Below the pieces are notes generated by a model that was given only the letters and a program-made list of their open reading frames with translations, had not been told where the DNA came from and made no database searches. DNA of 64,000 nt, taken from assembly GCF_046530675.1 (NCBI RefSeq), contig NZ_CP172558.1, positions 1,178,001-1,242,000 on the forward strand. The letters are read 5' to 3'. Source of the DNA: Chitinibacter sp046530675 (GTDB lineage Bacteria > Pseudomonadota > Gammaproteobacteria > Burkholderiales > Chitinibacteraceae). This document shows, piece by piece, positions 7,280 to 16,273 of the stretch (positions are counted from its first letter, which is position 1; every line of letters begins with the position of its first letter). The translations under genes were made by a program, and so were the position numbers.

Positions 7280-9592
7280 TCACGCCTGAAACAGATAATC
7301 GCCCAGCGCGGTTTGCCCGTTGACGGTGCCGAGCAATTGCAATTCATTGCTTTCGACCGCAGCATCGGCATCGATGGCTTTGAACAGATAGATATTGCTT
7401 TGCGTACCGTTGTCGACAACAAACAGACGTTGATCGCCTATCGTGTAGGCGCTGGTGGCGCTGCCGATTTTGGCTGCGGCGGTTGTGGTGGTGATGCTGC
7501 CGGCGATATTGCTGCTGAAAACGACCAGTTCAGCGGTTTTGGCAAAGCCGCCTGCCGCGCTGCGCAATAGCCCGCCTTCGAGAATGGCATCTTTGTCACC
7601 CAGACCGCCCAGCGCTGAATTATCGAAAACCATTTTATCGCTGGCGCTGGCAAAATCCTTGATCGCATCCCAGCCCGATTTGCTGTCAAAAACAAAACGG
7701 TCGGCGCCAACGCCACCATAAAGGACGTCATTACCTGCGCCTGCAATCAGGGTATCGTTGCCGGAGCCGCCATTGAGCGTGTTTGTCGCGGCATTCCCTA
7801 TCAGGGTATTGGCCAGCGCGTTGCCGGTGCCATTCACGGCCAGTGTGCCGGTTAGTGTTAGCCTTTCAACAAAATTACCCAGCGTCCAGCTGAGCGACGA
7901 TTGCACCGTGTCGACACCACCGGCATCGGTGGCCGATGTCGTCGTTGTCGTTTCGTAGACTTTGTCCGCAGCATTGTCGACGACGTAAACATCATTGCCA
8001 GCGCCGCCGAGCATGATGTCGGCGCCTGCCGCGCCATTGAGGGTATCGTTGCCAGCGCCAGCATTGATGGTGTTTGCAGCCGTATTCCCTATCAGGGTAT
8101 TGGCTAGCGCGTTGCCGGTAGCATTGACGGCCAGTGTGCCGGTCAATGTCAGGTTTTCAACGAAGCTGCCCAGCGTCCAGCTGAGCGACGATTGCACGGT
8201 GTCGAAACCACCGGCATCAGTGGTCGATGCCGTCGTTGTCGTTTCGTAGACCTTGTCCGCCGCATTGTCGACGATGTAAACATCACTGCCAGCGCCGCCG
8301 AGCATGATGTCGGCACCTGCTGCGCCATTGAGGGTATCGTTACCTGCGCCAGCATTGATGGTGTTTACAGCTGTATTCCCCGTCAGGGTATTGGCCAGCG
8401 CATTACCGGTGGCATTGATTGCCGCCGTACCGGCCAAGGTCAGTTTTTCCAGATTATTGCCCAGCGCATAACTGAGGCTGCTGATCACGGAGTCAATTTC
8501 GCTGCTCAGGGTACTGCTCTCGGTAATTTGATCGCCGGCATTGTCGATGTAGTAAGTGTCATTACCGGTGCCGCCGCTCATGCTGTCGGCGCCAGCCCCG
8601 CCATTGAGAACGTTGGCGACTTCATTGCCGGTGATGACATCATTACCACCGCCACCGACGGCGTTTTCTATGGTCGCGCTGTAGGCGATGGCAATACTGT
8701 TGCTCATATTATTGGCTGACGAATAGCTGCCACTTTCAAGGCAAATGGTTGCATCGCTGTTCCAGCCGCTCAGATCAAGCGTATCTATCCCGCCGGAATC
8801 AAACAGCGTGAGTACCGGCCCTGTATTCAGGGTGAAATCGTAAATTTTGCTGCTGGCGCCGGTGACGGTGCAGTGAAAGCCATAAACCGTGTCGCCCAGA
8901 CGGGTGGTGGTCGAGACGCCATACATGTTTTGAATGGCCAGGATGTCGTCCAGCATCGGTGTTTGCGGCGAATAGGTATTGCCATTGGCGTCGGTCCAGT
9001 CGGCTTGCATGGTTTCCGTACTGCGGCCGGGCGAGCTGGTGCCTGCCGGGCCGAAATACGACATGATCGACAGGACGGTGGTGTCCTGATACGACGATGC
9101 AATGTAATTGCCATTGGCATCTTTCTGGTTAGTCCCTGAGTGATCCATGCCCAGGGTATGACCAATTTCATGCATGATGGCCATGAAACGATATGAGGTT
9201 AGATTCTGCGGCAGAAACTTGTCGTAGTTGAACCAGACACTGCCCGTTGAAGGGAATGCGCCATTGGCAACGCCGGTATAGCTGGTGCTGCTGCCAAATT
9301 CGATATCGGAGTAGCCTGCAGCTTCAGTGCCATTGCGGCTGATTTCCTGAAAGCTTTGCGGAATCAGATCGTCCCACATTTGCAGTGCAAGGCGCATCGT
9401 ATCCTGCTGCTCGGCGGTCATGGCTACAAAGTCGTCACGATAGGTGCCGCTGCTGTAGTTGTCCATTCCCTCCTTGGCGGTCGGGAACGAGAAGGTGATG
9501 GTTGATTTGACATTGCCGGATTGATCACGCCACAGATAGCCCGTATCCAGTGTGGTGATTATTTCTTCATTCGATAAAACCGGCAGTGCCAT
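7280..9592 (-). CDS. Secreted RTX metalloprotease, serralysin-type (M10)
   Basis: 770 residues from the ATG at 9592, chosen because GGAGAG stands 6 bases upstream; an ATG 15 bases earlier is possible. There is no N-terminal signal peptide. Residues 141-151 hold the zinc motif HEIGHTLGMDH and 175-180 the Met-turn SIMSYF, both typical of serralysins. Residues about 310-670 carry RTX nonapeptides (GGAGADSMSGGTGND, NAGAGNDTL) arranged in long units. Two neighbouring units of 97 residues (291 bp) are nearly identical. The C-terminus ending GDYLFQA is the expected uncleaved type I secretion signal. Predicted to be exported in one step, possibly through a TolC-type channel such as the one at 2322, and to fold outside in calcium. 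No adjacent ABC/MFP exporter or inhibitor gene is present. Confidence 0.93.
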   Translation of the reverse strand: MALPVLSNEEIITTLDTGYLWRDQSGNVKSTITFSFPTAKEGMDNYSSGTYRDDFVAMTAEQQDTMRLALQMWDDLIPQSFQEISRNGTEAAGYSDIEFGSSTSYTGVANGAFPSTGSVWFNYDKFLPQNLTSYRFMAIMHEIGHTLGMDHSGTNQKDANGNYIASSYQDTTVLSIMSYFGPAGTSSPGRSTETMQADWTDANGNTYSPQTPMLDDILAIQNMYGVSTTTRLGDTVYGFHCTVTGASSKIYDFTLNTGPVLTLFDSGGIDTLDLSGWNSDATICLESGSYSSANNMSNSIAIAYSATIENAVGGGGNDVITGNEVANVLNGGAGADSMSGGTGNDTYYIDNAGDQITESSTLSSEIDSVISSLSYALGNNLEKLTLAGTAAINATGNALANTLTGNTAVNTINAGAGNDTLNGAAGADIMLGGAGSDVYIVDNAADKVYETTTTASTTDAGGFDTVQSSLSWTLGSFVENLTLTGTLAVNATGNALANTLIGNTAANTINAGAGNDTLNGAAGADIMLGGAGNDVYVVDNAADKVYETTTTTSATDAGGVDTVQSSLSWTLGNFVERLTLTGTLAVNGTGNALANTLIGNAATNTLNGGSGNDTLIAGAGNDVLYGGVGADRFVFDSKSGWDAIKDFASASDKMVFDNSALGGLGDKDAILEGGLLRSAAGGFAKTAELVVFSSNIAGSITTTTAAAKIGSATSAYTIGDQRLFVVDNGTQSNIYLFKAIDADAAVESNELQLLGTVNGQTALGDYLFQA
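7775..8356 (-). repeat. Two tandem 291-bp units inside the RTX protease gene
   Basis: Bases 8356-8066 and 8065-7775 encode successive 97-residue units, each beginning NAGAGNDTLNGAAGADIMLG and ending with an ANTI sequence. The spacing was checked at one marker (8330 versus 8039, 291 bp). The DNA differs at scattered positions only, which points to a recent duplication or conversion. A more diverged third unit precedes them in the protein. Confidence 0.9.
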
Positions 9593-9963
9593 GACTCTCT
9601 CCAGCATGCCATGAGCGCTATCTGACGCTCACGGGTCAAGTAATTTAAATGAAAGAAATCGTGTTTAATCAGCTAGATAAACTATTTTCAGCAGCGGGAA
9701 TGCTGAATGATTTGACCGGAAAGATCAATTGAATTTACCGGATCCGGCATGAATCCATATTGATATGCGCGCCGCGCGGGTAGACCCGGCTTTTGTCCGG
9801 CAGCTACCCGGCTGGATCCGGGCTTGATGGCGGAGAAAGCGGATTCAATCTGTATTCCTGCATTCGACTTTCTGGCCGGCCGGTGACAATCAAAATCCAG
9901 TAAGCAGAAACGGGCGATTTACGCCCGTTTTATATGGGTATATGGCGCAAGGCTATATTGAAT
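9593..9963. other. Intergenic region with GC-rich inverted repeats
   Basis: 371 bp between the protease start and the SDR stop. The part near 9655-9735 is AT-rich and could hold the protease promoter on the minus strand; no clear -10/-35 pair was picked. Bases 9735-9830 contain several GC-rich imperfect inverted and direct repeats (CCGGATCCGG near 9740; ACCCGGCT near 9785 and 9808). A terminator lies at 9908. No coding potential seen. Confidence 0.5.
9908..9933 (-). terminator. Terminator after SDR gene
   Basis: Stem AAACGGGCG / CGCCCGTTT with loop ATTTA; on the minus strand it lies downstream of the SDR gene stop and is followed by a short U-rich end. Confidence 0.65.
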
Positions 9964-10566
9964 CTAGCTCAGCACTTTATACACCTGCCCGGTTTGTTTG
10001 CCTTCGACGCTCTTGCTGTACGCCAGCGCGACCTTGGCTGCGGCGACCGAATCGAAGCCGCGGAAGTAGGGGCCGTACACCGGCAACGATTCGGTCAGCA
10101 CGGTCGGGCTGACTGCGTTGATGCGCAGTCCGCGCGGCAGCTCGATCGCTGCGCCGATCACAAAACCGTCGATCCCGGCGTTAACCAGACTGGCGCTGCT
10201 GCCGTAGACAATCGGATCGTTCGACAGCACGCCGCTGGTCAGCGTGAAGCTGCCACCGTCATTCAGCACATGCTGGCCGGCGAGCACCAGATTGACTTGC
10301 CCCATCAGTTTGTCGGCCAGACCGACCCCCATCAATTCAGGTGTCATGTCGGCCAGCGCGCCAAAATGCAGATTACCGGCCGCCGAAATCACCGCGTCCA
10401 CCGCGCCGACTTGTGCATACATTGCCTGCACTGAAGCGAAATCCTTGATGTCGACCCGGATGTCGCCGCTGTTGCGACCGGCGGTGATGATGTCATGACG
10501 CGGAGCGAGTTCGTTTTTGACCGCCTGACCGATGGTGCCGTTAGCGCCGATAAGCAGAATTTTCAT
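9964..10566 (-). CDS. Short-chain dehydrogenase/reductase-like protein
   Basis: 200-residue SDR with the nucleotide-binding motif GANGTIG at residues 8-14, followed by TAGRNSGDIRVDI (Arg suggests NADP preference) and the NAG-like ISAAGNLHFG. The catalytic Ser region is TSGVLS. The usual YxxxK is not present: the aligned segment reads VYGSSASLVNAG, so the Lys is missing. This shorter variant class is known as a group but its reaction is not. Start ATG at 10566 with AGGGG upstream. Divergent from a LysR gene, which probably regulates it. Confidence 0.82.
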   Translation of the reverse strand: MKILLIGANGTIGQAVKNELAPRHDIITAGRNSGDIRVDIKDFASVQAMYAQVGAVDAVISAAGNLHFGALADMTPELMGVGLADKLMGQVNLVLAGQHVLNDGGSFTLTSGVLSNDPIVYGSSASLVNAGIDGFVIGAAIELPRGLRINAVSPTVLTESLPVYGPYFRGFDSVAAAKVALAYSKSVEGKQTGQVYKVLS

Positions 10567-10680
10567 TTTGGATACCCCTAGTGATGGATTGCTGTTTTGT
10601 TGATGAATTCATCATACTCGGCGCGTTTGTTGCGATAAACTGCGTTTTAATTGATCAATTGTTTACTAATTGGAAACAAT
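10567..10680. promoter_or_regulatory. Divergent SDR/LysR promoter region
   Basis: 114 bp between divergent starts. It contains the palindrome TTGATCAA at about 10651 and the overlapping words ATTGTTT and GGAAACAAT just before the LysR ATG, resembling the inverted AT-rich sites that LysR proteins bind and autoregulate from. The assignment rests on position and symmetry only. Confidence 0.5.
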
Positions 10681-11622
10681 ATGTTGGTGCAAGATCCCCT
10701 GAATGACATGCAGCAACTCTGGCCCTGGGCGATGGCGTTCTCTGCCGTGATGGCGTATGGCAGCTTCACCGCCGCCGCCGGGGCGATGGGTGTCTCGAAG
10801 GCTTTGCTGAGCAAACAGGTGCAGCAGTTGGAGCGCGCACTGGGTACGCAATTGCTGTACCGCACGACGCGGCGGCTTAATCTGACCGAGGCGGGTCAGC
10901 TGTATCTGGCGCATTGTCACGACTGGCAAGCCCGGATGCAGGCGGCTGGTCAGGCTTTGCTCGAACAGCGGCAGGCCGTGGCCGGGCATTTGCGGATCAC
11001 GGTGCCGACCAGTTTTGGCGGCGTGTTCATGGCCAAAGCCTTGATGGCGTTTCGCGCGCAATACCCGCTGGTCACGATTGAGCTGGATTTGTCGGCCATG
11101 CCGCGCGATCTGGAGGCCGATGGATTCGATCTGGCGATCCGCTCGAATCTGGCGCCCCCTGAGCGGCTGATCAGTCGTCCACTGGCGCTGGTGCACGACT
11201 GGCTGCTGGCTTCGCCCGAATTTCTGGCCGGACTGCCGGCGGAGATCGACAATCCGGCGCAACTGGCTGGCCAGCCCTGCCTGATGAATTCGCATTTTGC
11301 ACAGGCCGATCGCTGGGAGCTGATTGGTGACGGCGAATTGCATGTCGCGCACATCAGCGCGCCATTTCGCGCCAATGATTATGGTCTGTTGCGCAATTTT
11401 GCATTGCAGGGCGCCGGCATCGCACGGTTGCCGTCGTATCTGGCCGGGAACGACGTTGAGCATGGCCGCCTGATCCGGGTCTTGCCGCAATACCGTTTGC
11501 GCGGGCAGTCCATTTATCTGGTTTACCCGCAACGCCTGCCACAACCGGCCAAGGTATCGGCGCTGGTGGGTTTTTTGCAGGATTGGTTTGCCGCGCCGGA
11601 ACAGGCTGCAATGCTGGCTTGA
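10681..11622 (+). CDS. LysR-family transcriptional regulator
   Basis: 313 residues from the ATG at 10681. Residues 18-70 hold the winged helix-turn-helix (SFTAAAGAMGVSKALLSKQVQQLERALGTQLLYRTTR split over the motif), followed by a LysR substrate-binding domain to the end. TGGAA stands before the ATG; an ATG at 10708 is also possible. As in most LysR/SDR divergent pairs, it probably controls the gene at 9964-10566 and itself. The effector is unknown. Confidence 0.9.
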   Translation: MLVQDPLNDMQQLWPWAMAFSAVMAYGSFTAAAGAMGVSKALLSKQVQQLERALGTQLLYRTTRRLNLTEAGQLYLAHCHDWQARMQAAGQALLEQRQAVAGHLRITVPTSFGGVFMAKALMAFRAQYPLVTIELDLSAMPRDLEADGFDLAIRSNLAPPERLISRPLALVHDWLLASPEFLAGLPAEIDNPAQLAGQPCLMNSHFAQADRWELIGDGELHVAHISAPFRANDYGLLRNFALQGAGIARLPSYLAGNDVEHGRLIRVLPQYRLRGQSIYLVYPQRLPQPAKVSALVGFLQDWFAAPEQAAMLA

Positions 11623-11642
11623 TTGATATTGGTAATCAGGCT

Positions 11643-11692
11643 TGGGGTCTGTTGACGTTTGGTTTGCGAATCGCGTTTGTGCTGATTCGGTT
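11643..11692. mobile_element. Solo end of MITE family 2
   Basis: Bases from 11643 read GGGGTCTGTTGACGTTTGG and continue TTTGCGAATCGCGTTTGTG, matching the right-hand end of the 263-bp element at 48056-48318 (read on its minus strand) for about 45-50 bp with several changes. No opposite end was found, so this is a decayed fragment just downstream of the LysR gene. The following GCTGATTC/GAATCAGC hairpin (about 11680-11705) might act as a weak terminator. Confidence 0.65.
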
Positions 11693-11773
11693 GTCCGGAA
11701 TCAGCCAGATCGCGAAGGTCAGCAGCCATCGCTGAATGCTTCAAGCTGGGTTTTATTCATACTGTGTGCCAAT

Positions 11774-11803
11774 GAAAAAAGCCAAACAGACACACTGTTT
11801 GGC
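11774..11803 (-). terminator. Terminator after DUF2189 gene
   Basis: Stem GCCAAACAG / CTGTTTGGC with loop ACACA; on the minus strand it is followed by TTTTTT. Confidence 0.85.
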
Positions 11804-11827
11804 TTCGGGTCTGAATGAATTCCGAGC

Positions 11828-12595
11828 TTATTCGATCAGGTCTTTGTATGCATACCAGGTGGCATGCCCCAGTAGCGGGAAGATAACGATCAGGCCGATC
11901 AGATAGGTGGCAAAGCCGATTGCCGTCAGTGCCACAATGATGGCTGCCCAGATGGCCATGGTGCTGAGGTTTTCGGCGACCGCACGCAAGCTGGTCATCA
12001 TTGCGGTGACGCTGTCGACTTCGCGGTCTGCCAGCATCGGGATAGAGACTGCGGTTAATGCGAAAACGAAGCAGGCGAGCAGAAAGCCTGCCGCGACCCA
12101 GATGAGCGTGAAGTTGAGGTATTCGCCGGTAAGTGCTGCCAGTAAAGACGTGCCGGCGGGTACTTCCCCGCCGTATAGCAGGGCAAACAGAATCGCCGAG
12201 ACGCGCTCCCAGGCAATCGCGACCATGCCCAGGATGACGCCAAGAAATGCAACTTGACTGAGATTTTTACCGGCATCGCGTAGCGACTGGATAAATGAAG
12301 TCGTTCTGCCTTCTTCACGTTCGCTGGTGAGTTCATAAATACCTGCAGCTGCCAGGGGTGATAGCAACAGAAATCCGGTGATTAATGAAGTAAAAAAGTG
12401 TCCTCGCGGGTCGACCAGACTGAGTATGAGCCAGCCAAAAGCCGTGATCAGCAGGCCATAAGTCAGGCTGGGGCCGGGGTGTTGCATTAAGTCGTTCATT
12501 CCCAGTTTGAGCCATACCAGAGGCCGGTCTGCGCCGACTTTGCGGGTTTTTGGCAGCGTGAAATGCTGATCGAGTTCGGAAAGATGAAGATCCAT
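11828..12595 (-). CDS. DUF2189 integral membrane protein
   Basis: 255 residues from the ATG at 12595, chosen for the ribosome site AGGGAG 8 bases upstream; the open frame extends further but without a site. The protein starts MDLHLSELDQHFTL and has the family signature DRPLVWLKLGMNDLMQHPGPSLTYG, followed by about six membrane segments. DUF2189 proteins are widespread in proteobacteria and often lie beside cytochrome oxidase genes, but no activity is established. It is divergent from coxB. Confidence 0.85.
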   Translation of the reverse strand: MDLHLSELDQHFTLPKTRKVGADRPLVWLKLGMNDLMQHPGPSLTYGLLITAFGWLILSLVDPRGHFFTSLITGFLLLSPLAAAGIYELTSEREEGRTTSFIQSLRDAGKNLSQVAFLGVILGMVAIAWERVSAILFALLYGGEVPAGTSLLAALTGEYLNFTLIWVAAGFLLACFVFALTAVSIPMLADREVDSVTAMMTSLRAVAENLSTMAIWAAIIVALTAIGFATYLIGLIVIFPLLGHATWYAYKDLIE

Positions 12596-12778
12596 GCTCG
12601 TGCTCCCTACGAGATTGGTAATGGTTCTTGTTAGACGTTTTTCCATTGCTTTGTAGCCTTGAACTGACGGGCGGCAATTGCTGCGCTGCACAATTAGTGT
12701 TTGATTATCAATAACTTGCACCTTACTGATTTTTTGCTAGCGTGTATGAGAAGCACTGCCCATACAGGAGCTCAGCGA

Positions 12779-13909
12779 ATGAGTCAGTTTTGCCCTTGCA
12801 AGATGAATACCGCAGTTGCGATTAGCAGTTTCGCTAGCCCTGTCGCCATGGCTGCCGGCGAATTCTGGACCTTTACTCCGCCTGCCAGCCCAATTGCCTT
12901 GCAAATCGAAGGCCTGCACAGTTATTTAATGATTGTCATTCTGGTGATTTTTGTGCTGGTGTTTGGCTTTATGTTTTATGCCATTTTGCGCCACCGTAAA
13001 TCGCTGGGGCATGCGGCCAAGCCATTTCATGAAAACACTACGGTCGAAATCCTGTGGACGCTGATTCCGGCGCTGATCTTGCTGGCGATGGCTTGGCCCG
13101 CCGCCAGTGTGGTGTTGGCGCAAAAAGATACTAGGGGTGCGGCAATCACGATCAAGGCGACCGGTTTTCAGTGGTTCTGGTCGTATGACTATCTCGATTA
13201 CGGTTTTGGCTTCAAGAGCAAGCTGGCGACGCCGCGCGAGCAGATCGACAATCATGCTGACGCGGGTCAAGCCAAAGGCTCGCATTATTTGCTCGAGGTC
13301 GATCATGAGCTGGTCGTTCCGGTTGGGCAAAAAGTGCGGATTTTAACGACGGCCAATGATGTGATTCATAGCTGGGGTGTGCCCGCTTTTGGCGTTAAGC
13401 AGGATGCGATCCCCGGTTTTATTCGTGACACCTGGTTTACTGCTGACAAAGTCGGCACGTATCGCGGCCAGTGTGTCGAGCTGTGCGGCAAAGACCACGG
13501 CTTTATGCCCATTGTCGTGAAAGTGGTCAGCAATGACGATTTTAAAACCTGGGTGGCCGAACAGCAGGCTAAAGCCAAAGCGATGCAGGATGACCCGAAT
13601 AAAAAATGGTCTGATGCTGATTTGCTCGCTCGTGGCAAGCAGGTCTACGAAGCCAATTGTGCCGCCTGCCATAAAGCAGATGGTACGGGGGGTGGACCGT
13701 TCCCGAGCATGATTGGTTCGAAAATTACCACCGGCAGCAAGGAAGGGCATCTGCATATCGTGCTCAATGGCAAGAATGCAATGCCGGCCTGGCAGAGTCT
13801 GTCCGACGTTGAAATTGCCGCTGTTATCAGTTACGAGCGTAATAGCTGGGGCAATCAGGCCGGTTTTGTTCACCCAAGCGAAGTGAAAACAGCACGAGGA
13901 GCGAAATAA
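12779..13909 (+). CDS. coxB: Cytochrome c oxidase subunit II with C-terminal cytochrome c domain
   Basis: Electron-entry subunit of an aa3/caa3-type oxidase; 376 residues. Start ATG at 12779 with AGGAG 8 bases before. An N-terminal signal region is followed by two membrane helices (about 47-70 and 88-112). The CuA ligands are visible: His197, Cys232, Glu234, Cys236, His240 and Met243. A C-terminal cytochrome c domain adds the heme site CAACH at 294-298 and probable distal Met335 (NAMPAW). The fused c domain means a caa3-like arrangement able to take electrons directly from soluble donors. First gene of the oxidase operon. Confidence 0.96.
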   Translation: MSQFCPCKMNTAVAISSFASPVAMAAGEFWTFTPPASPIALQIEGLHSYLMIVILVIFVLVFGFMFYAILRHRKSLGHAAKPFHENTTVEILWTLIPALILLAMAWPAASVVLAQKDTRGAAITIKATGFQWFWSYDYLDYGFGFKSKLATPREQIDNHADAGQAKGSHYLLEVDHELVVPVGQKVRILTTANDVIHSWGVPAFGVKQDAIPGFIRDTWFTADKVGTYRGQCVELCGKDHGFMPIVVKVVSNDDFKTWVAEQQAKAKAMQDDPNKKWSDADLLARGKQVYEANCAACHKADGTGGGPFPSMIGSKITTGSKEGHLHIVLNGKNAMPAWQSLSDVEIAAVISYERNSWGNQAGFVHPSEVKTARGAK

Positions 13910-15583
13910 ATGAGCGCTGAAGTAATTCACTCAAGCCCGAATGCTGCACATACCCATGGGGAGCATGACGCTGGACACCATTCCAAATGGGAGCGCTGGC
14001 TATATGCCACCAATCATAAAGACATCGGAACGCTGTATCTGTGGTTTGCTTTTGCGATGTTTATCACCGGTGGCGTGATGGCATTGGGCATCCGTGCCGA
14101 GCTGTTCCAGCCCGGCCTGCAATACTGGCAACCCGAGTTTTTCAATCAGCTCACGACCTTGCACGGCATCATTATGGTGTTTGGCGCGATCATGCCGGCA
14201 TTTACCGGGCTGGCCAACTGGATGTTGCCGCTGATGCTTGGCGCGCCTGATATGGCATTTGCGCGGATGAATAACTGGAGCTTCTGGCTGCTGCCGCCTG
14301 CCGCGCTGTTGCTGCTGATTTCGCTGTTTGTTCCGGGTGGCGCTCCGGCAGGCGGCTGGACTTTGTATCCGCCATTGTCGGCACAAGCCGGGATGGGGAT
14401 GGATCTGGCCATTTTCAGTATTCACTTGCTCGGACTTTCATCGATCATGGGGTCGATCAATATCATCACGACGATCCTGAATATGCGCGCGCCCGGTATG
14501 ACGATGCTGAAAATGCCGTTGTTCGCATGGACTTCGCTGGTGACTGCGTATCTATTGATTGCCGTTGCGCCGGTGCTCGCCGGTGCGGTCACAATGCTGC
14601 TGACCGACCGGCATTTCGGTACGCATTTCTTTAACGCGGCAGGTGGCGGTGATCCGGTGCTGTTCCAGCATATCTTCTGGTTTTTCGGTCATCCCGAGGT
14701 TTACATCATGGCGCTGCCGGCATTTGGCATCGTCAGCCAGATTATCCCGACCTTTGCCCGCAAGCCGCTGTTCGGTTATGTGTCGATGGTGTACGCGACG
14801 TGCTCGATTGCGATTTTGTCGTTCATGGTCTGGGGGCATCACATGTTCGCCGTTGGCATGCCGGCGACGGCGCAACTGTTTTTCATGTTTCTGACGATGC
14901 TGATCGCGGTGCCGACCGGTGTGAAAGTATTCAACTGGATTGCGACGATGTGGCAAGGCAGCATGACTTTCGAGACACCGATGCTGTTTGCGATCGGTTT
15001 TGTTTGTCTGTTTACCGTCGGCGGTTTTTCCGGCCTGATCCTGTCTATCGCGCCGGTCGATACGCAGATGCAGGACACCTATTACGTCGTCGCGCATTTT
15101 CATTATGTGCTGGTCGCCGGTGCGCTGTTTAGCCTGTTTGCCGCCGTGTATTACTGGCTGCCCAAATGGACCGGCTTCATGTACCACGAGGGGCGCGGCA
15201 AATTCCATTTCTGGTGGTCGATGATCTGGTTCAACGTGACGTTTTTTCCGATGCATTTTCTGGGGCTGGCGGGCATGCCGCGCCGGATTCCGGATTATGC
15301 GCTGCAGTTTACCGATTTCAATACGGTCGCCAGCGTCGGTGCTTTCTGTTTCGGCTTAGGCCAGTTGCTGTTTTTCTTTAATGTGATTCATACGATACGC
15401 GGGGGTGTTGGCCCGGCACCCGCTTCGCCGTGGGAAGGCGGCAATACGCTGGAGTGGGAAGTGGCTTCTCCAGCGCCGCACCACACCTGGGAGAGCCCGC
15501 CCGATCTGGCAACGGTTCGCCGTGGTCTGATCGCACAGGCGGTCGATGGGCATGATGAGAATGACGGGAAGGAGGCGGTATGA
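13910..15583 (+). CDS. ctaD: Cytochrome c oxidase subunit I
   Basis: Catalytic heme-copper subunit of 557 residues with twelve predicted membrane helices. Motifs for CuB and heme binding are clear: GHPEVYIMALPAFG (His-Glu and the cross-linked Tyr), WGHHMFAVG (two CuB His), and VVAHFHYVLVAG (heme a3 and heme a His). Reduces oxygen to water and pumps protons. It follows coxB directly, with GAGGAGCG as ribosome site, and its stop overlaps the start of the next small gene (ATGA). Confidence 0.98.
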   Translation: MSAEVIHSSPNAAHTHGEHDAGHHSKWERWLYATNHKDIGTLYLWFAFAMFITGGVMALGIRAELFQPGLQYWQPEFFNQLTTLHGIIMVFGAIMPAFTGLANWMLPLMLGAPDMAFARMNNWSFWLLPPAALLLLISLFVPGGAPAGGWTLYPPLSAQAGMGMDLAIFSIHLLGLSSIMGSINIITTILNMRAPGMTMLKMPLFAWTSLVTAYLLIAVAPVLAGAVTMLLTDRHFGTHFFNAAGGGDPVLFQHIFWFFGHPEVYIMALPAFGIVSQIIPTFARKPLFGYVSMVYATCSIAILSFMVWGHHMFAVGMPATAQLFFMFLTMLIAVPTGVKVFNWIATMWQGSMTFETPMLFAIGFVCLFTVGGFSGLILSIAPVDTQMQDTYYVVAHFHYVLVAGALFSLFAAVYYWLPKWTGFMYHEGRGKFHFWWSMIWFNVTFFPMHFLGLAGMPRRIPDYALQFTDFNTVASVGAFCFGLGQLLFFFNVIHTIRGGVGPAPASPWEGGNTLEWEVASPAPHHTWESPPDLATVRRGLIAQAVDGHDENDGKEAV

Positions 15584-15702
15584 ATCAGTTGCAAATGAGA
15601 GAAAACGCACGAAGCAATTTGAGAACCGCGCGCAAGCTGGTTTTGCTGGCTCTGGTATTTTTTCTACTGGTGATTGCCAAGCAGCTCTGGGTATCGGCAT
15701 AA
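15580..15702 (+). CDS. Cytochrome oxidase small assembly protein
   Basis: Forty residues: MNQLQMRENARSNLRTARKL followed by a single membrane helix (LVLLALVFFLLVIAKQLW). The ATG overlaps the ctaD stop, indicating translational coupling, and GGAGG stands upstream. Betaproteobacterial oxidase operons usually carry a tiny one-helix protein of this pattern (basic Asn/Arg-rich N-terminus, then helix) between ctaD and ctaG. Its exact role in assembly is not settled. Identification is by position and pattern. Confidence 0.8.
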   Translation: MNQLQMRENARSNLRTARKLVLLALVFFLLVIAKQLWVSA

Positions 15703-15735
15703 AGCGCCTTTCTATAAAGGCGCACGAGGAAATAC

Positions 15736-16263
15736 ATGGGTGGGTATATGGCTGATGCTTTGCAGCATAAAAATCAGCGCTTGGCGATCAAGCTGGGCTT
15801 GATTGCCGCGCTGATGTTCGGTTTTGGTTATGCGCTCTCGCCCTTTTACAGTGCTTTCTGCAAGTTTCTCGGTATAGACCGTGCCGAAGCGGGATATACG
15901 CAAGCGGGTACGGCGCTGCGGATCGAGTTTGATGTCAATGTTGCCGCCGGTTTGCCGGTGACGATGCGCTCGCTCGACGGCGTGCAGACCGGACGGTCGG
16001 GTGGCGTGGTCAAGGCCAGATTTTTGCTGCGCAACGAATCGGATCAAGCTGTGCATTTGCGGGCTGTGCCGAGTTTTGCGCCGGTGCGGGCGGCAGGCTT
16101 GCTGCAAAAGCTTGAATGTTTCTGTTTTGATGCGATGGCCTTGGCTGCGAATGAAGAGCGGGAAGTGACCGTGGTCTTGCTGGTTGCCGATCAGTTGCCG
16201 CCGGAAATGGGCGCTGCAACCTTGTCTTACACTGTGCAGCGTCTGGATCCGCCTGCTGCTTAA
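15736..16263 (+). CDS. ctaG: Cytochrome c oxidase assembly protein CtaG/Cox11
   Basis: Periplasmic-facing copper chaperone that delivers copper to CuB of subunit I; 175 residues. One N-terminal membrane helix (about 18-38) is followed by the conserved FYSAFCKFLGI and an immunoglobulin-like domain with the copper motif ECFCF (Cys128, Cys130). GAGGA lies 5 bases before the ATG at 15736; an internal ATG at residue 5 is possible. Confidence 0.96.
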   Translation: MGGYMADALQHKNQRLAIKLGLIAALMFGFGYALSPFYSAFCKFLGIDRAEAGYTQAGTALRIEFDVNVAAGLPVTMRSLDGVQTGRSGGVVKARFLLRNESDQAVHLRAVPSFAPVRAAGLLQKLECFCFDAMALAANEEREVTVVLLVADQLPPEMGAATLSYTVQRLDPPAA

Positions 16264-16273
16264 AGGAGTCGGT

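Noticed and set aside
9936..9950. Recurring word GGGTATATGGC (also near 15743, 57593 and 60762) as a possible uptake signal
   Set aside because: Only a few imperfect copies were found, without constant flanks or hairpin pairing. Two overlap gene starts. Not enough for a repeat family.
14552..15256. Long minus-strand frame opposite ctaD
   Set aside because: The product is His/Arg/Gln-rich without domains, as expected for an antisense frame of a conserved membrane protein gene.
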